17,602 bases of DNA from CAWEHT01 sp963808455 (GTDB lineage Bacteria; Chloroflexota; Anaerolineae; CG2-30-64-16). The stretch lies in NCBI GenBank assembly GCA_963808455.1, contig CAWEHT010000387.1, positions 1 to 17,602 of the forward strand. Direction: 5' to 3'. Below, piece by piece: positions 1 through 8,224 of this stretch. Position numbers and translations under genes: made by a program. Each line of letters starts with the position of its first letter. Positions within the stretch are counted from its first letter, which is position 1. The notes below the pieces were generated by a model. That model had not been told where the DNA came from. It did not search any database and saw only the letters and a program-made list of their open reading frames with translations.

Positions 1-2808
1 AAGGGAGTGTAGTCCGGAATCAGGGTGAAATAATCAGCCAGGTCGTTGGCCACGAGGTCTCCCAGTCCCATCGGCGGCAGCCCGAGGAGCTCCTCGACGG
101 TCTTGGGGATGCTCACTGTGGAGCTCAAACCATGAATGACTGCCCCCCGCCGGGCATACGGGCTGATGACCAAGCTGTAGGTTCGGTGGGCGTTGACGTG
201 GTCAGGCGAAGTTTGCGCGTCGTCTTCGGTCACGAAGATCGCCGAGTCGGCCCAAACGCTGCTATGGCTGATGAAGTCCACAATCATGCCCAAAGCGGCA
301 TCGTTGTCGGAGACTTCGAAGCGCGGATCACCGACGCCGGTGTGGTCGTCAGGCAGCCACACGAACACGAAAGTTGGCAGCGTGCCGGCATCGATCAGCT
401 TGGTAGTGTCGCTGATGAACTCGCGTGCCCGCCTCTGGTCGGTGATGCGCAGGTTCCAACCCGGATAGTGGAGATCGGTGTGGCCGTCGCCAAGCACTGC
501 CATGGCAGGCACATCTTCTGAATAGAGCCCACCCAGCCCGACGGTGGGTGAGATCGTATTCGTGACCGTGTAAGTGGCCGTGCTGCACCCGGGATACGGG
601 TCGTCGGCGCACGGGTTCGGGTTCTTGCCGTCGTCATACCCTGACACCCGGATCAGGTCACCGTAGTTGCGATAGGTCACATTGTGGCGAGCAAGCTGGT
701 TGAAAATGTACCCCATCATGGGATAGTCTTCGGGGTCCTCATTCTTGTCGTTGATGAAGGGCCGTGCCCCGCGCGAGAGCAGCGTCTTTTGCTGATAGTC
801 GGTGGATGTTGCCGCAAGGGCGAAGGAATGGCCGGCGTCGGACTCCTCCGCGTCGGCATACACGTTGTCGCCGACAGCGAACTGTTCGGCAAGGCTTTTC
901 GTGTTCGGCACCTGGGCGCCGAACTGAGCATAATCCGGCCTGCCGTCCCCGCCTCTCTCAGTTAGCACTGCGTCAGCCCCGAAATACGTGTCATAGGTCT
1001 TGTTCTCGCGCAGAATGTAGAATACGTGCTTGATCTTGCTTGCCAGGCCCTGCAGGACCGGAGAGCCGTTCCCAGCGGCATAGCTGTTTTCACTTGCTTG
1101 CCGGGTCGTGTTCGCCAGATCGATCCCCTGCAGGTCGATCTTTTGCACACTGCCAAACAGCAAGTTCACATCAGGCGACCCTGGCACCGCGCCTGGGAAC
1201 TGGAATGGGCTGCCTTGCCCTTTGGCGTTGATCACGTAGAGGTCGTTGCCATCAGCGCTGACCGCGAGCCCGTCGGGGTACCAGCCGGTCGGGATCCGCC
1301 CCATGAATTCAGGTTCGAACGGGTTCGTGGTGCTGTAGACGGCCACCGAATTCAGGCCGGCTTCGGCCACGTACAGCCGATGTTGGCTCGGGCTGGCCAC
1401 CAGGGCGTTCGGCGACAGGCCCAGCACTTCCCCATCGGGGATGCCGGCGATCGGCGAAGGCAGAACGACGTTCCGCACCAGAGTATCAGTCCGGGTATCG
1501 ATCACCGCCAGCAAGTCCTCGTTGGCATCGGCGACATACAGGGCCGACGCCGAAGTGCCGGTGACGATCGCCATGGCGGAAGGATGGGTCCCGCCCACGA
1601 TGTAAACGCCGTCGATGGGCCTGGCCAGTGTGATGGCCGTCGAAGAATGGATGCCGGCCGTGCCAGACAGGACGGAAAGCACAGAGATAGACGAAGTTCG
1701 GGATATACTCGTCGTCGGGTTAGCGAAAAGCTCGCCGTGTACGTCGCCAATCTCCGGCGAGCCTGTGCCCACTCCGGTTGAAGAGCTGTAGCTGCCCTCG
1801 TAAGCCGCGTTGAAGTTGCGGTCGGCCACGCCCCAGTTGCTCACGTACAACTTCGAGCCATCCGGGCTTAGGACCACCGCGTAAGGGAAGAATCCCACAT
1901 CGACCGGGCGGCCCACGACTGCGTTCGTGGCCGTGTCGATGGCCAGAACGGCGTTGGCGTTATTGTCAACGACATAGAGGGTAGCACCGTCCGGGCTCAG
2001 GGTCAGCCCACCTGGAGCCGCCATGCCGTAGTTCGGTTTTTTCGGGTCCGCCGGCACCGGGACGGTGATCGTGGCCGTGAGGGTGAGCCCGCCTGTCGGG
2101 TCCATCCTGTAGACGCTGACGGTGTCGCTCGGCCCTCCGCTCGCGTAAACCGTGTAACCACCGGCCGGCTCGGCTTTGACGGCCACCCCGAGCCAGAATG
2201 CTGCCGTCTTATCCGTCTGGCTAAAACCAGGCCCCTTGGGACCAGGGTTGGGCTGCGGGTTCGCGATCGGAGTGGTGTACGTGACCACCTGCATGTCGGA
2301 CGTATCGACGCTCGCCAGCGCATATCCGCCGGGCACCTTTCCCGCGCCGTTGACCGCATCGGCGCTAAACTTCGTCGAAACAGCGCCAGGGTTGCGCTCG
2401 TCATCGTTCGTGACAATCAGGAACTTCCCATCAGGGGTCAAGGCGGCGTTCAATGGGTCCTCACCCACAGCAACGGTCTGCCCGACCGGCGTCACGCGGC
2501 GGCCATTGGGCAGGGTAGCCGCAAAGCTGTTCGCTGCGTCGGGTCCGGCGACGCCGGTTTGCACCGGGGCCGCATACGAAAACATCGCGCTGACCAGCGG
2601 ATCGACCGCCGGCTGCGCCGCGGCAGCCACAGGTGTCGGGATAGCGGTGGCAGTAGGAGCCGGCGTCGGGTGCTTGGCCTGTGTTGGGGACCCGGCGGAG
2701 GCAATGGACGGCGCGAGTCGGCGCGTTGGCGACGAGAACCAGCAGCGCACACACGATCGTGACGGCTGCACGCCAGAACAGACGGCCGGCGTTGCGACTC
2801 GAGCTCAT
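1..2808 (-). CDS. Secreted YncE-like beta-propeller / phosphoesterase fusion protein, C-terminus outside window, one frameshift
   Basis: Likely an extracytoplasmic phosphatase or phospholipase-type enzyme releasing phosphate. The ATG at 2808 follows a strong GGAGGTG site with 5-nt spacing and begins a Sec signal peptide: basic start, hydrophobic VTIVCALLVLV, then APTRA. The frame then shifts near 2690-2715 (one extra or two missing bases) and stays open to base 1. Residues of about 60-560 form a YVTN/YncE-type propeller with repeated blades such as LTLSPDGATLYVVDNN and VVLSPDGSKLYVSNW. From about residue 585 comes an alkaline-phosphatase-superfamily phosphoesterase domain (PF04185 type): HVFYILRENKTYDTYFG carries the first metal ligands, and EDDAQTSPDHVNAHR near the left edge carries the D/DH/H ligands. 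This matches the known architecture of YncE family/alkaline phosphatase family bifunctional proteins. A Pho-box promoter lies directly upstream. The substrate cannot be read from sequence; phospholipase C-like activity is one alternative. Confidence 0.85.
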
Positions 2809-2867
2809 GGTGACACCTCCTCACACTTTTTGCATTTCGTGGGACGATATGGGTCGGGGGCTCCTGC

Positions 2868-2915
2868 ACTATACGATAGGCAGGTTAAGGCGGTATTACG
2901 CGCCGGTTAAAGACT
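2868..2915 (-). promoter_or_regulatory. Pho-box promoter of the propeller/phosphoesterase gene
   Basis: GGTTAA occurs at 2883-2888 and 2905-2910, exactly 22 bp apart, with a degenerate GTATTA between them near the 11-bp register. On the minus strand these read as TTAACC units pointing toward the gene. A TATAGT -10 hexamer lies at 2873-2868, 9 bp past the last unit, so the box replaces a -35 element, as in PhoB/PhoP-activated promoters. The leader to the ATG is about 55 nt. Confidence 0.65.
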
Positions 2916-2918
2916 CCA

Positions 2919-3518
2919 TCATCTCAGGACTTCGCACAAGGCCAGACGGTAGATCCCGCTTGTGCCGAGCCTCGCCGTCGCGAAATGCTCGCGAAGCAGG
3001 CGCGCAAAGCCTCGCCTGGTCCAGGATTGCACGTGCTCGGGGTCTTCGGCCTGCCTCAGCCAGATCGCCAGGCGGGTGAGGAATGAAAAGTAGGGCTCTC
3101 GGGGCACCGAGACCACGACGTATCGCCGGCTGATCCGCTTCAGCTCGGCCAGCACCGGCTCCACATCACGCAGATGTTCCAGCATTTCGCTGCACACGAC
3201 GACGTCGAAGGCATCGGATCTGAACGGCAGCCGATTCCCATCTGCAACCAGGAGGAACGCCGCGCCCGGACATTGGGCGCGCCCATAACGAACGGCATCG
3301 GGTGCCAGGTCCAGGCCGGCAAGGGTGGCTTTCGGCAGGTGCTCCGCCAGAAAGGCTAGCAGGAACCCCTCACCACAGCCAACCTCGAGAACGGCACGGG
3401 CATCGCTTCCGCCAAGTAAGGCCAGGAGGGCCTGGCGAAATCGTCGATTTAGCCACTGATAGACGACGTTCGGATGCCTGTATTTAGCAAGGTTCCTCGA
3501 CCCGGACGGATGCTCCAC
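2919..3518 (-). CDS. Class I SAM-dependent methyltransferase (Methyltransf_11 type)
   Basis: Small-molecule or lipid methyltransferase with a Rossmann SAM fold. Motif I is VLEVGCGEGFLLAFL, the acidic post-I residue is in AGLDLAPDAVRYG, and motif II/IV is FDVVVCSEMLEHL, followed by RRYVVVSVPREPYFSF. It is about 199 aa long, typical of a single-domain enzyme. The frame is open up to a TTG at 3584, but that codon lies inside the 3566-3685 repeat. I prefer GTG at 3518, preceded by GAGGGG with 6-nt spacing; GTG at 3521 is also possible. It is the last gene of the minus-strand operon after the glycosyltransferase and PHP genes, and the repeat separates it from the PHP gene. The substrate is unknown; in this context a lipid head group or glycan is a reasonable guess but nothing more. 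Confidence 0.8.
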   Translation of the reverse strand: MEHPSGSRNLAKYRHPNVVYQWLNRRFRQALLALLGGSDARAVLEVGCGEGFLLAFLAEHLPKATLAGLDLAPDAVRYGRAQCPGAAFLLVADGNRLPFRSDAFDVVVCSEMLEHLRDVEPVLAELKRISRRYVVVSVPREPYFSFLTRLAIWLRQAEDPEHVQSWTRRGFARLLREHFATARLGTSGIYRLALCEVLR

Positions 3519-3565
3519 CACCTGCCCCTCTAGCCTCCGCGCTGCTGCCAGTGCAGAAATAAAGT

Positions 3566-3685
3566 GCCCTTTCGGTGACGCCAAGACGGATGCTTCGCTG
3601 GCGCCTCGCCGCGACGCTGGTTGTTTCGTCCACCCGAGCGTTGCACTGCGGTCAGCATGACAGACGCTGCTGCCGAAGACCTTCC
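3566..3685. repeat. Structured dispersed repeat, copy 1
   Basis: This ~120-bp intergenic block is alignable along its whole length with 10792-10914. Shared stretches include GCCCTTTCGGTGAC at one end, TCGTCCACCCGAGC in the middle and TCAGCATGAC near the other end. The ends are imperfect inverted repeats (CTTTCGG against CCGAAG). Internal hairpins on the plus strand are CTGGCG/CGCTGG and TTCG/CGAG. Weaker similarity continues about 30 bp leftward to near 3538. It sits between the PHP gene stop (3702) and the start of the methyltransferase gene (3518). It could be a MITE-like element or a structured RNA/leader. Confidence 0.75.
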
Positions 3686-3701
3686 CAGCACACGTACTTG
3701 G

Positions 3702-4439
3702 TCAGGCTTGAACGGTTGCCAGACGCCGCAGCACGGCTCGCTTGCCCGGCTCCGAGGTCCAGTACACAAGTCCTGCCTCGCGCAGCAGAAAACTCTTTGC
3801 AAAGCTGGCGTAGTAACGGAACGGGCGGCGCCCGACCAGCAAGCGCGTCCGCCGCTGCGCCAATGCCTGGCGCAGCTGGGCCGGCGTAGCGCCCGGGAAC
3901 TCCGTGGAGCAAAGGCCAATGGTCCACAGGAGGTGCGAGTCGCTGTTTGCCACCTGTGCCAAAGGCACCCGGGCGCCAAGCGCCTGGGCGTGCCGGTTGT
4001 TGCGTAGGTAGGGCAAGCCGTTGTTGTAGACTTCGATGCCCACTAATACACCCCTGGTGCCGGGGTGCGCTAAAGCCTTCAGGATGTTTGCCTCGCCCAG
4101 GCTTGGCACCCATTGGGCCGTGGGGTGCGGCGCGACGCAAATGCCGCCCATGTCGCCTACGCGGAGGATGGTCTCGATCAGCGGCCGGCCCACCGGCACG
4201 TCCCGCTCGATGAACAGGCCAAGGAGGTGACCGTCCTTCGTGGTGATCTCAACGCCGGGGATTACCTGAACGCCGAATCGCGAGGCGATCTGCTGCGCCT
4301 CTAGAGCGCCGCGCACCTGATCGTGATCGGTGATGGCGACGACATCAAGGTTCGTCCGCCGCGCAGCTTCCATGACCGCCGACACTGTGCCAATCCCGTC
4401 GCTGTAGGTCGTGTGTATGTGCAGATCGGCTTTACCCAT
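3702..4439 (-). CDS. PHP-domain metal-dependent phosphoesterase
   Basis: Predicted phosphoesterase of the PHP superfamily, 245 aa. Visible metal-site motifs, in order: DLHIHTTYSDG (H7, H9, D14), TDHD (37-40), GVEITTKDGHLLGLF (E64, H71), APHPTAQW (H105) and ANSDSH (D167, H169). This pattern resembles stand-alone PHP proteins related to RNase AM/YciV and nucleoside 3',5'-bisphosphate phosphatases, so phosphate release from a small phosphorylated compound is plausible. The ATG at 4439 overlaps the end of the glycosyltransferase gene by 8 bp and has AGGAG 9 nt upstream, indicating translational coupling. The frame stays open upstream to 4901, but that part is an antiparallel shadow of the glycosyltransferase and has no family similarity. 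It probably acts in the same pathway as the glycosyltransferase. Confidence 0.85.
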   Translation of the reverse strand: MGKADLHIHTTYSDGIGTVSAVMEAARRTNLDVVAITDHDQVRGALEAQQIASRFGVQVIPGVEITTKDGHLLGLFIERDVPVGRPLIETILRVGDMGGICVAPHPTAQWVPSLGEANILKALAHPGTRGVLVGIEVYNNGLPYLRNNRHAQALGARVPLAQVANSDSHLLWTIGLCSTEFPGATPAQLRQALAQRRTRLLVGRRPFRYYASFAKSFLLREAGLVYWTSEPGKRAVLRRLATVQA

Positions 4440-5640
4440 GGCTGCTATACTCCTGGCGAGCAAATTGTCGGCGTGGTAAACACGAGCGTGTGGCGGGAAG
4501 CGCCGGCAGGCCCCCGTGCTGAGCGATGATGGCTGCATAATCATCCAGCAGGCCGTCAAGGATGCGTTCCCAGCTTTGCGTGACTGCGTGGGCGCGTGCC
4601 GCGGCACCCAGCCTGAGGCGCAGTGCAGAGTCGTGCACCAGGCGCCGGGTTTGCGCCACCAGGTCCGCAGGTTGCCCGGCCCCGAAAAGTAACCCGTTGT
4701 GTCCGTGCTGCACGTGGTCGAGAAGCCCACCCGATCGCGGCGCGATGACCGGCAAGCCGGAGGACATGGCCTCGAGCACCACGTTGCCAAAAGTCTCGTT
4801 GGCCGAAGGGAAGGCAAAGATGTCGGCAGCGGCGTAGGCGCACGCCAGATCTTCGCCCTGAAGGTAACCCGTGAAGACCACCGGTAGGTCCGCAAAGGCA
4901 TTTTCCAGCTCGGTCCTCAGGGGCCCGTCGCCGACCACCGCCAGACGGGTTCCTGGCAAGCTAGCCAACACGGCCCGCAACCAATCCACACGCTTCTCAG
5001 CCGCCAGGCGGCCGACGTACAACAGCAGCGGCGTTCCGGTTTGCCCGCCGGTCAGCCGTGACCGCCACTCATCTGTGCGTTTCGCCGGGGTGAAGCGCTG
5101 GCTGTCCACGCCGCGCCCCCACACCCTGAGCCGCTCGAACCCGTGCGCTTTGAGTTGGGCCTCCGTGTAGCACGATGGGCAGAGAGTCAGGGCCGCCTGG
5201 TTGTGGACCCATCGGAAGTATTTCCACAGCGGCTCGCGGAACAGGTCCAACCCGTAGAGCGTGGCGTAGCCGGGCACGTCGGTATGGTATGATGCCACGA
5301 GCGGCACCCCCAGAGCGCGGGCCTGGCGCAGGCCTGCCAGGCCCAATGAGACCGGGCTGGCCAAATGGACGAGATCGGGCCGGAAAGCGGCAAGCTCGGG
5401 GCTGACAGCCAGCGGGGGCAGGGCAAGCTTCAAGTCAGGATACAGAGGGAAACGAAAGCCTCGCAGCCCATGCACGGTAGCGGCTGCGTAATGCGAGGGT
5501 GCCCCCTCGGGGGCGAATACGATCGCTGGATGCCCACGCGCAGCCAGATGGTCGAGCAGATGGCACAGCGTGTTGGTGATGCCGTCCCACTTGGGCAAGA
5601 ACGTTTCGGCAAAGATGGCGATATGCATGCCGCCTACCAT
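4432..5640 (-). CDS. GT4-family glycosyltransferase, SqdX/MgtA-like
   Basis: Retaining GT-B glycosyltransferase, 402 aa. The N-terminal signature MHIAIFAETFLPKWDGITNT closely follows the start typical of SqdX sulfoquinovosyltransferases and of MgtA/PimB-like mannosyl- and glucosyltransferases that use lipid acceptors. The donor-binding half contains LLYVGRLAAEKRVDWL, VVGDGPLRTELE and the E-x7-E motif in NETFGNVVLEAMSSG (E282, E290). No signal peptide or membrane segment is evident, as expected for an enzyme acting at the cytoplasmic membrane face. ATG 5640 directly follows the stop of the 61-aa gene (GGAG, TGA, ATG); ATG 5628, giving MHIAIF, is an equally good start. The operon has a Pho-box promoter. 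Membrane glycolipid synthesis during phosphate limitation is therefore the most economical role; cell-surface glycan synthesis is the alternative. Confidence 0.85.
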   Translation of the reverse strand: MVGGMHIAIFAETFLPKWDGITNTLCHLLDHLAARGHPAIVFAPEGAPSHYAAATVHGLRGFRFPLYPDLKLALPPLAVSPELAAFRPDLVHLASPVSLGLAGLRQARALGVPLVASYHTDVPGYATLYGLDLFREPLWKYFRWVHNQAALTLCPSCYTEAQLKAHGFERLRVWGRGVDSQRFTPAKRTDEWRSRLTGGQTGTPLLLYVGRLAAEKRVDWLRAVLASLPGTRLAVVGDGPLRTELENAFADLPVVFTGYLQGEDLACAYAAADIFAFPSANETFGNVVLEAMSSGLPVIAPRSGGLLDHVQHGHNGLLFGAGQPADLVAQTRRLVHDSALRLRLGAAARAHAVTQSWERILDGLLDDYAAIIAQHGGLPALPATRSCLPRRQFARQEYSSHG

Positions 5641-5826
5641 TCACTCCGCATTACCGCTTGCGGGGCCCCTGATGACCTCGGCGATCTCACTTGGCAAGGC
5701 AGGCCGTCTTCCAAAGATATCCCGTGTCTTGCCCCCGTGACCATAGATCAGACGCAGTTGCGGCAGCAGTTGCTCAGGCACCACGACGCCCTGCCTGGCG
5801 GCGTCCTTGTTCTTCTTGCGCCCCAT
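5641..5826 (-). CDS. Small basic protein, 61 aa, unknown function
   Basis: I do not recognise a family. The start ATG at 5826 has a clear AGGAG with 7-nt spacing, and its stop abuts the glycosyltransferase start, so it looks translated and coupled. The protein begins with a basic stretch, GRKKNKDAARQG, followed by VVVPEQLLPQLRLIYG and a polar tail; no membrane segment or cysteine motif is present. It is the first gene after the Pho-box promoter at 5965-6041. It might be a regulator or partner of the glycosyltransferase, but nothing in the sequence proves that. Confidence 0.6.
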   Translation of the reverse strand: MGRKKNKDAARQGVVVPEQLLPQLRLIYGHGGKTRDIFGRRPALPSEIAEVIRGPASGNAE

Positions 5827-5848
5827 GCGATCACTCCTGGCGCTGGGC

Positions 5849-5890
5849 GGGATGGGGGGTAGGGGCGGGACGTCCCACCCCTACCATCCC
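5849..5890. repeat. Near-perfect palindrome (REP-like), G-rich/C-rich arms
   Basis: Left arm 5858-5871 (GGTAGGGGCGGGAC) and right arm 5872-5885 (GTCCCACCCCTACC) pair over 14 positions with a single mismatch and no loop. GGGAT at 5849-5853 and ATCCC at 5886-5890 extend the symmetry outward. It lies in the predicted 5' leader of the 61-aa gene, about 25 bp from its ATG. There is no T-run, so it is not a classical terminator. The form resembles repetitive extragenic palindromes. Confidence 0.7.
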
Positions 5891-5964
5891 CTGCAAGTGA
5901 GGAGGACCCAGCGTTTCCCAGACGCCCATTCCGCAAGAATTCAAGAGGTGTTCAGATCACATCT

Positions 5965-6041
5965 ACAATAGGGGTTTCGCTTTAACGGGGCTTTATGCTC
6001 GCATTAAGTGAGCGTGAAGTTACACTTAAGAACTCGTAACA
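5965..6041 (-). promoter_or_regulatory. Pho-box array and promoter of the small protein-glycosyltransferase-PHP-methyltransferase operon
   Basis: Six TTAAG-like pentamers fall on an exact 11-bp register: ttaac 5982, ttatg 5993, ttaag 6004, tgaag 6015, ttaag 6026 and taaca 6037. On the minus strand they read as CTTAA-type units. A TATTGT -10 candidate lies at 5970-5965, about 11 bp beyond the last unit. The rest of the 318-bp gap 5827-6144 holds only the palindrome at 5849-5890; I see no gene there and no terminator after the FAD oxidase. Confidence 0.65.
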
Positions 6042-6144
6042 ATGCGGCCTTTGCCGGTGTGGGGAAGAATGTGCCTTCGGAGCTGCTGCGGCATCCAGCA
6101 GTCGAGCGTGGCCGCTGCGGACGCTGGGCGAGACCGGGACGGCG

Positions 6145-7364
6145 TTACCCTGACCGCTTGTTCGAACGCGCGTCCGCGCACCGCTGCCGAAACGCCGCGT
6201 CAGCCGGATCGACCGGCCCAAAGCGATCGATGCGATGCGGCCCCAGATCGAAAAGGGCCGGCTGGTGCGCTGCCAGGCGAGACAGGGCCAGCCCGATGCC
6301 GCCCGAGGCAGCGATGCCGGCGCCGCAGCACCCGGTAGCGGCCAGAAACCCCTCGAGCCCGGGGATGGCACCCAAGGCGAACAAGCCGTCCGGGGTGTAG
6401 GTCGATAGCCCGGTGATGTAGTTGGCTATCCCAACGTGTTCGATGATTGGGACAAAGCGAGCCAGCCCCGGTATGCCCTCCTCCAGGGAGTCCCAACCTC
6501 CGCTGTCATGGCTCAGGCGCAGGTGCGCCAAAACCGCGGGCAGCGCCCACGGGTCCACATGCGGGCAGGCGGCTTCGCGCAACCCGAATAGCAGCCGGGA
6601 GCCCTCCGGGCGGGTGTAGGCGCACGCGCGTCGGGGAGCAAGACGATCGGCTGCCCTGGCCTGAAGAGCGGGTGCGGCGCGGTAATCCAGTATTGGCTGC
6701 GAACCGGGGCAGTCGGCAGCCCGATGCCCAGCGGCCGCGCAAGCGTTGCCGCCCACGCTCCTGCCGCATCGATTACCACGTCTCCGGCGAAACAGCCCTG
6801 CGAGGTTTCTACCCCCAGCACACGGTCCCCGCCAAGCCGGATAGCCGTGACCTCGAGGCCTTCCCACAACCGGGCGCCGCTCGCACGTGCGGCTCGCGCG
6901 TATGCCTGCACGAGGGTGTTTGGATCGATGAACGCATCGCCGGCGAAAAAGAAGGCATCGGCATCTACATCGGCGGCGATCCAGGGCACCGCACGCTGAA
7001 CATCGTGCCTATCGAGCCGCTCGGCGATGACGCCACCCGCTTCCGAGGCCCGCGCCAGCTCGGCCAGCCCGGCCCGCTCTGCAGATGAGAACGCGACGTG
7101 CAGGCTGCCGACCTGCCTGAGGCCAAGAGGCTCACCCAGCTCCCCTTCGAGCTCTGCGATGGCCGCGAACGTCTGGGCCACCAGCGGGATGACGGCAGCT
7201 TTCGTTCGCGCCCGGGAGAGCAACCCGGCCGCGCGCGCGGAGTTCGCCCCGGCCACCCTGCCCCGCTCCAGCAGCGCCACCGAGGCTCCATCCCTGGCCC
7301 GATACCACGCGATGGCGCAACCCAGCGCGCCACCGCCGATGATGATACAGTCGAAGGATCGCAT
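6145..7364 (-). CDS. FAD-dependent amine oxidase/dehydrogenase (DAO family), phosphonate-cluster type, one frameshift
   Basis: Predicted flavoenzyme that oxidises an amine C-N bond. The N-terminus has a dinucleotide-binding fold, CIIIGGGALGCAIAWYRARDG, ending in ALLERG; VVIDAAGAWA is the second FAD motif and GCCGAGIAASGGIG the C-terminal FAD contact. Together these give a DAO/glycine-oxidase-like protein of about 406 aa. The frame breaks near 6630-6645, between LLPDARA and YTRPEG, consistent with one missing base; both halves otherwise align as one protein. The ATG at 7364 has GAGGG at 6-nt spacing, 21 bp after the phnX stop. Oxidases of this family recur in 2-aminoethylphosphonate (AEP) clusters (PbfC/PbfD type) and oxidise AEP or N-methyl-AEP to phosphonoacetaldehyde. 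I infer the same role here; a generic sarcosine/glycine oxidase is the alternative. Confidence 0.8.
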
Positions 7365-7385
7365 CGAGGGCCCTCAGTCGCCGCG

Positions 7386-8224
7386 TCAGGGCCTTTCGCC
7401 TCGTGCCAGCCGGGCTTCGACCTTGTCCAGCGCCTGGGGCAGGCCCCAGATGCCGTCGATCACCTCGTGCGCTCCTGCCGCTGTCAGGCGAGCGCTGGCC
7501 TGCTCCCGGCGCGCGGCCAGCTCCTCCGGCGACAGCACTTGCAGATCCTGCGCGCTCAACCCCAACTCGTTGCCGGTCAGCGAAACGGCGACCACCCACA
7601 TGCCCGCGTTCAGCCCTTCTTCAACGTCGGGCACCGTATCACCGACCTTGACGATCGCCGCCGGAGGGTAGACGCGGAGGTCCATCGCGCTCCTCAGCGC
7701 CATCCACGGCTCGGGGCGGCCCGCAGGCACGTCGCTCGCGCACACCACGGAGTCAGGCCGATAGCCGCGGCGGGCGGCCTCCGGCACCAACACGTCCATC
7801 ATCTCGCGGTTGTAGCCCGTGGTAGAGCCGATCTTGACGCCACGCCGTCGCAGCTCGGCGATGGCAGGCAGCGTGCCTGGGATCGGATCGGCATAATCGG
7901 CCAGCACGCTGAGTTGAAGCGGGATGAATTCCTCGTACATGGCGGCCACGTCGGCATCACCCGGGCGAGCCCCGTGGGCATCCGCCCACCGGGCCGCCAC
8001 CGGCGCCATCTCGGTGATTGCCCGGATGTGCTCCCGTTTGTGCATGCCCATCGGAGCGCCGCCTCGGCTACGGTGATATCGACGCCGTGAAGCCGGAACG
8101 TCTCGATGAAGGACATCACGGGGGCGATTGACCCATGATCCACGGTCGTGCCGGCCCAGTCAAGGATAACGGCCTTGATGCAAGAGACGGGGTAGGGCCG
8201 GCCCACCTCGGATGACTCATTCAC
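7386..8224 (-). CDS. phnX: Phosphonoacetaldehyde hydrolase (phosphonatase), one frameshift
   Basis: HAD-superfamily enzyme that hydrolyses phosphonoacetaldehyde to acetaldehyde and phosphate in the cytoplasm. The nucleophile loop is AVILDWAGTTVD (D22). The cap-domain lysine that forms the Schiff base is in PMGMHKREHIRAI, and GSTTGYNREMMD plus VCASDVPAGRPEPWM and KVGDTVPDVEEG are the later HAD motifs typical of PhnX. GTG at 8224 is the start: it overlaps the phnW stop (GTGA) and has GGAGG about 8 nt upstream. The frame breaks at about 8060: GAGGCGGCGCTCCG lacks one base relative to a sequence encoding EARAPMG. All catalytic residues are present across the break, so an intact gene in the organism is likely. 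Length of about 280 aa is normal or slightly long for the family. Confidence 0.92.

Noticed and set aside
3519..3584. Methyltransferase start at TTG 3584 (and the parallel TTG 10810 for the MtmB-like gene)
   Set aside because: The two extensions share SPKG...SAL only because both lie in the dispersed repeat; neither has a ribosome binding site, while GTG codons just downstream do.
4440..4901. N-terminal extension that would make the PHP protein 399 aa
   Set aside because: The extra part is an out-of-frame reading of the glycosyltransferase gene and lacks family similarity; MGKADLHIHT at 4439 is a normal PHP start with a ribosome binding site.
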